Assembly: GCF_000721495.1 (NCBI RefSeq)
Contig: NZ_JOHY01000001.1
Span: 248,001 to 312,000 of the forward strand
Length of the DNA: 64,000 nucleotides
Direction of reading: 5' to 3'
Source: Streptomyces sp. NRRL F-5123
Lineage (GTDB): Bacteria; Actinomycetota; Actinomycetes; Streptomycetales; Streptomycetaceae
Of this stretch, positions 62,161 through 64,000 are shown in pieces (positions within the stretch are counted from its first letter, which is position 1; each line of letters opens with the position of its first letter). Made by a program: the position numbers and the translations under genes. The notes under the pieces were generated by a model. The model searched no databases. It had not been told where the DNA came from and saw only the letters and a list, made by a program, of their open reading frames with translations.

Positions 62161-64000
62161 ATGACCACCCTTCAGCCACGCCTGCGCCGCAGCCGCCTCT
62201 GGGCGGCGACCACGGCGGGCGCGCTCGTCGCGGCCGGTGCCGCCTGGGCCGTGCACGCGCCGTCCGGCGCGGCCGCGGCCACGGCCGGCTGCGCCGTCGA
62301 CTACTCCGTCACCAACTCCTGGCAGGGCGGCTTCGGCGCGTCCGTGACGATCCACAACCTCGGCGACGCCGTCACGTCCTGGTCCCTCACCTGGACGTTC
62401 GGCTCCGGCCAGACCGTCAGCCAGGCGTGGAGCGCGAACGTGACGGTCGGCGCCGCCCGGGTGACCGCGACCAACGTCGACTACAACGGAGCCATCCCCT
62501 CGGGAGGCACCGCCTCCTTCGGCTTCAACGGCGCGCTCACCGGCTCGGCCACCGCCACCCCGCCCACCGACTTCGCCCTCAACGGCGTCGCCTGCACGGG
62601 CGCCACCTCGCCCACCACGCCGCCCACCACGGCCCCGACGACCCCGCCCACCACGCCGCCGACCTCCACCCCGCCCGCCACCGGGCAGGGCCGCCAGGTC
62701 GAGAAGCTCGACCGCGGAGTCATCTCGGTCCGCAGCGGCTCCGGCAACCTGGTGTCCTGGCGCTGGCTCGGCACCGACCCGGACGACGTCGCCTTCAACG
62801 TCTACCGCGACGGCGCCAAGGTCAACTCCGCACCGCTGACCGGCGCGACGGACTACCTCGACAGCGGTGCCGCGGCCGGCGCCTCGTACACCGTGCGCGC
62901 GGTGGTGAACGGCGCCGAGCAGGCGGCGTCGCCGGCCTCGCTGTCCTTCGCCAACGGCTACCACGACGTGCCGATCTCCCCGCCGGCCGGCGGCACCACC
63001 CCCGACGGCGTCGCCTACACCTACGAGGCCAACGACGCCTCGGTCGGCGACCTCGACGGCGACGGCCGGCTGGACCTGGTCCTCAAGTGGTATCCGACCA
63101 ACGCCAAGGACAACTCGCAGTCCGGCTACACCGGTGACACGATCCTGGACGGCATCACCCTCGACGGCACCCGGCTGTGGCGCATCGACCTCGGCCGCAA
63201 CATCCGCTCGGGCGCGCACTACACGCAGTTCCAGGTCTACGACTACGACGGCGACGGCAAGGCCGAGGTCGTCACGAAGACCGCGGACGGCACGGTCGAC
63301 GGCGCCGGCAAGGTCATCGGCAGCTCCGGCGCCGACTACCGCAACTCCTCCGGCTACGTCCTGTCGGGCCCGGAGTACCTGACGGTCTTCAACGGGCAGA
63401 GCGGCGCGGCCATGCAGACCGTGAACTACGACCCGCCGCGCGGCACCGTCTCCTCGTGGGGCGACTCGTACGGCAACCGTGTCGACCGCTTCCTGGCCGG
63501 CACCGCCTACCTCGACGGCACGCGCCCGTCGATCATCATGGCCCGCGGCTACTACACCCGCACGGTGATCGCCGCGTGGGACTGGCGGGGCGGCAAGCTC
63601 ACCGAGCGCTGGAAGTTCGACAGCAACGACTCCGGCAACAGCTCCTACGCCGGCCAGGGCGATCATCAGCTCGCCACCGCCGACCTCGACGGGGACGGCA
63701 AGGACGAGATCGAGTACGGCGCCATGGCGATCGACGACAACGGCGCGAAGCTGTGGAACACCGGCCAGGGCCACGGCGACGCCCTGCATGTCGGCGACCT
63801 CGACCCCGGTCACCCCGGCCTGGAGGTCTTCAAGGTCGACGAGGACACCTCCAAGCTCGCGGCGTGGTTCGCCGACGCGAGGACCGGCCAGATCCTGTGG
63901 TCCAACCCCAGCTGCGGCTGCGACAACGGCCGCGGGGTCTCCGACGACATCTACGCCGGCAGCGCCGGCGCCGAGTCCTGGTCCTCCGGCGTCAGCGGCC
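62161..64000 (+). CDS. Secreted CBM2 rhamnogalacturonan lyase (PL11-like), 3' end cut
   Basis: At least 613 aa, running off the right edge. ATG 62161 follows AAGGAGG. A signal peptide spans about 1-40. CBM2 (about 41-140; cysteines in AGCAVDYSVTNSWQGGF and NGVACTG) binds cellulose. A Thr/Pro linker follows, then a PL11-like catalytic region (QVEKLDRGVISVRSGSGNLV; GDLDGDGRLDLVLKWYP; YDYDGDGKAEVVTKTADG) with calcium-type DxDGDG motifs. It should cut rhamnogalacturonan I of pectin while anchored to cellulose. A CebR operator upstream fits that. Confidence 0.93.
   Translation, partial: MTTLQPRLRRSRLWAATTAGALVAAGAAWAVHAPSGAAAATAGCAVDYSVTNSWQGGFGASVTIHNLGDAVTSWSLTWTFGSGQTVSQAWSANVTVGAARVTATNVDYNGAIPSGGTASFGFNGALTGSATATPPTDFALNGVACTGATSPTTPPTTAPTTPPTTPPTSTPPATGQGRQVEKLDRGVISVRSGSGNLVSWRWLGTDPDDVAFNVYRDGAKVNSAPLTGATDYLDSGAAAGASYTVRAVVNGAEQAASPASLSFANGYHDVPISPPAGGTTPDGVAYTYEANDASVGDLDGDGRLDLVLKWYPTNAKDNSQSGYTGDTILDGITLDGTRLWRIDLGRNIRSGAHYTQFQVYDYDGDGKAEVVTKTADGTVDGAGKVIGSSGADYRNSSGYVLSGPEYLTVFNGQSGAAMQTVNYDPPRGTVSSWGDSYGNRVDRFLAGTAYLDGTRPSIIMARGYYTRTVIAAWDWRGGKLTERWKFDSNDSGNSSYAGQGDHQLATADLDGDGKDEIEYGAMAIDDNGAKLWNTGQGHGDALHVGDLDPGHPGLEVFKVDEDTSKLAAWFADARTGQILWSNPSCGCDNGRGVSDDIYAGSAGAESWSSGVSG

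Overview
The window reads as chromosomal DNA of a streptomycete (Streptomyces or a close relative in Streptomycetaceae). The base composition is very GC-rich, GTG and TTG starts are common, and TTA leucine codons are nearly absent, with three exceptions found in recognised genes. The gene families are typical of the group: a LAL regulator, a SARP/AfsR regulator, the five-gene SCO2521-SCO2525 type cluster, large secreted glycoside hydrolases, and a CebR-type operator. No rRNA, tRNA, CRISPR array, transposase or phage gene was seen. All functions below are inferred from reading the sequence; nothing was searched.

Layout. 1-7438: a PucR-type regulator (cut by the left edge) divergent from a complete oligopeptide/dipeptide ABC importer operon (binding protein, two permeases, two ATPases). 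The operon is closed by a perfect inverted repeat shared with the convergent neighbour. 7446-11859: a TTA-containing LAL/LuxR regulator divergent from a class I terpene synthase. 11924-14779: msrA, a pair of overlapping unknown genes, and a TTA-containing GNAT acetyltransferase. 15079-21721: the SCO2525-SCO2524-SCO2523-SCO2522-SCO2521 type operon (methyltransferase, TTA-containing large protein, altered P-loop protein, two unknowns), followed by a membrane-anchored protein with a soluble C-terminal domain. 21782-29537: a carbohydrate locus with a secreted GH27 alpha-galactosidase divergent from a very large secreted GH35 beta-galactosidase, both ending in NPCBM modules, then a Tat-like secreted amidase.

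29747-38495 is housekeeping and stress: a small membrane protein, UspA, macrodomain, GPP34, VOC, DUF488, a UdgB-like glycosylase, truncated haemoglobin, a cysteine-bearing winged-helix regulator coupled to a membrane protein, cupin, LMW phosphatase with a fructosamine-kinase-like gene, and an aldo/keto reductase. 38564-46668: a 1324-residue secreted GH95-like enzyme with duplicated C-terminal modules, an NCS1 permease with a cysteine-rich tail, and an AmiC-like binding protein without an export signal divergent from a MarR regulator. 46694-51850: phosphoketolase, a signal-peptidase-II-like protein, a MarR regulator with two matching dyads, a DUF6220-like membrane protein, and a TetR regulator. 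52077-57211: a membrane-fused multicopper oxidase whose 3' end overlaps a convergent AfsR/SARP regulator; a 28-bp tandem repeat lies upstream of that regulator. 57781-61644: an NTF2-like protein, two decayed genes (ROK and SulP) joined head to head, an F420-type oxidoreductase, and an ABC-F protein behind a short leader ORF. 61645-64000: a low-complexity GC tract, a perfect CebR-type palindrome, and a secreted CBM2-rhamnogalacturonan lyase (cut by the right edge).

Most promising for novelty: the SCO252x-type operon with its altered Walker A motif and adjacent membrane protein; the TTA-controlled LAL/terpene pair; the overlapping unknown pair at 12498-14170; the NCS1 permease with a metal-binding-like tail; and the dyads found in front of MarR, TetR and the importer operon.
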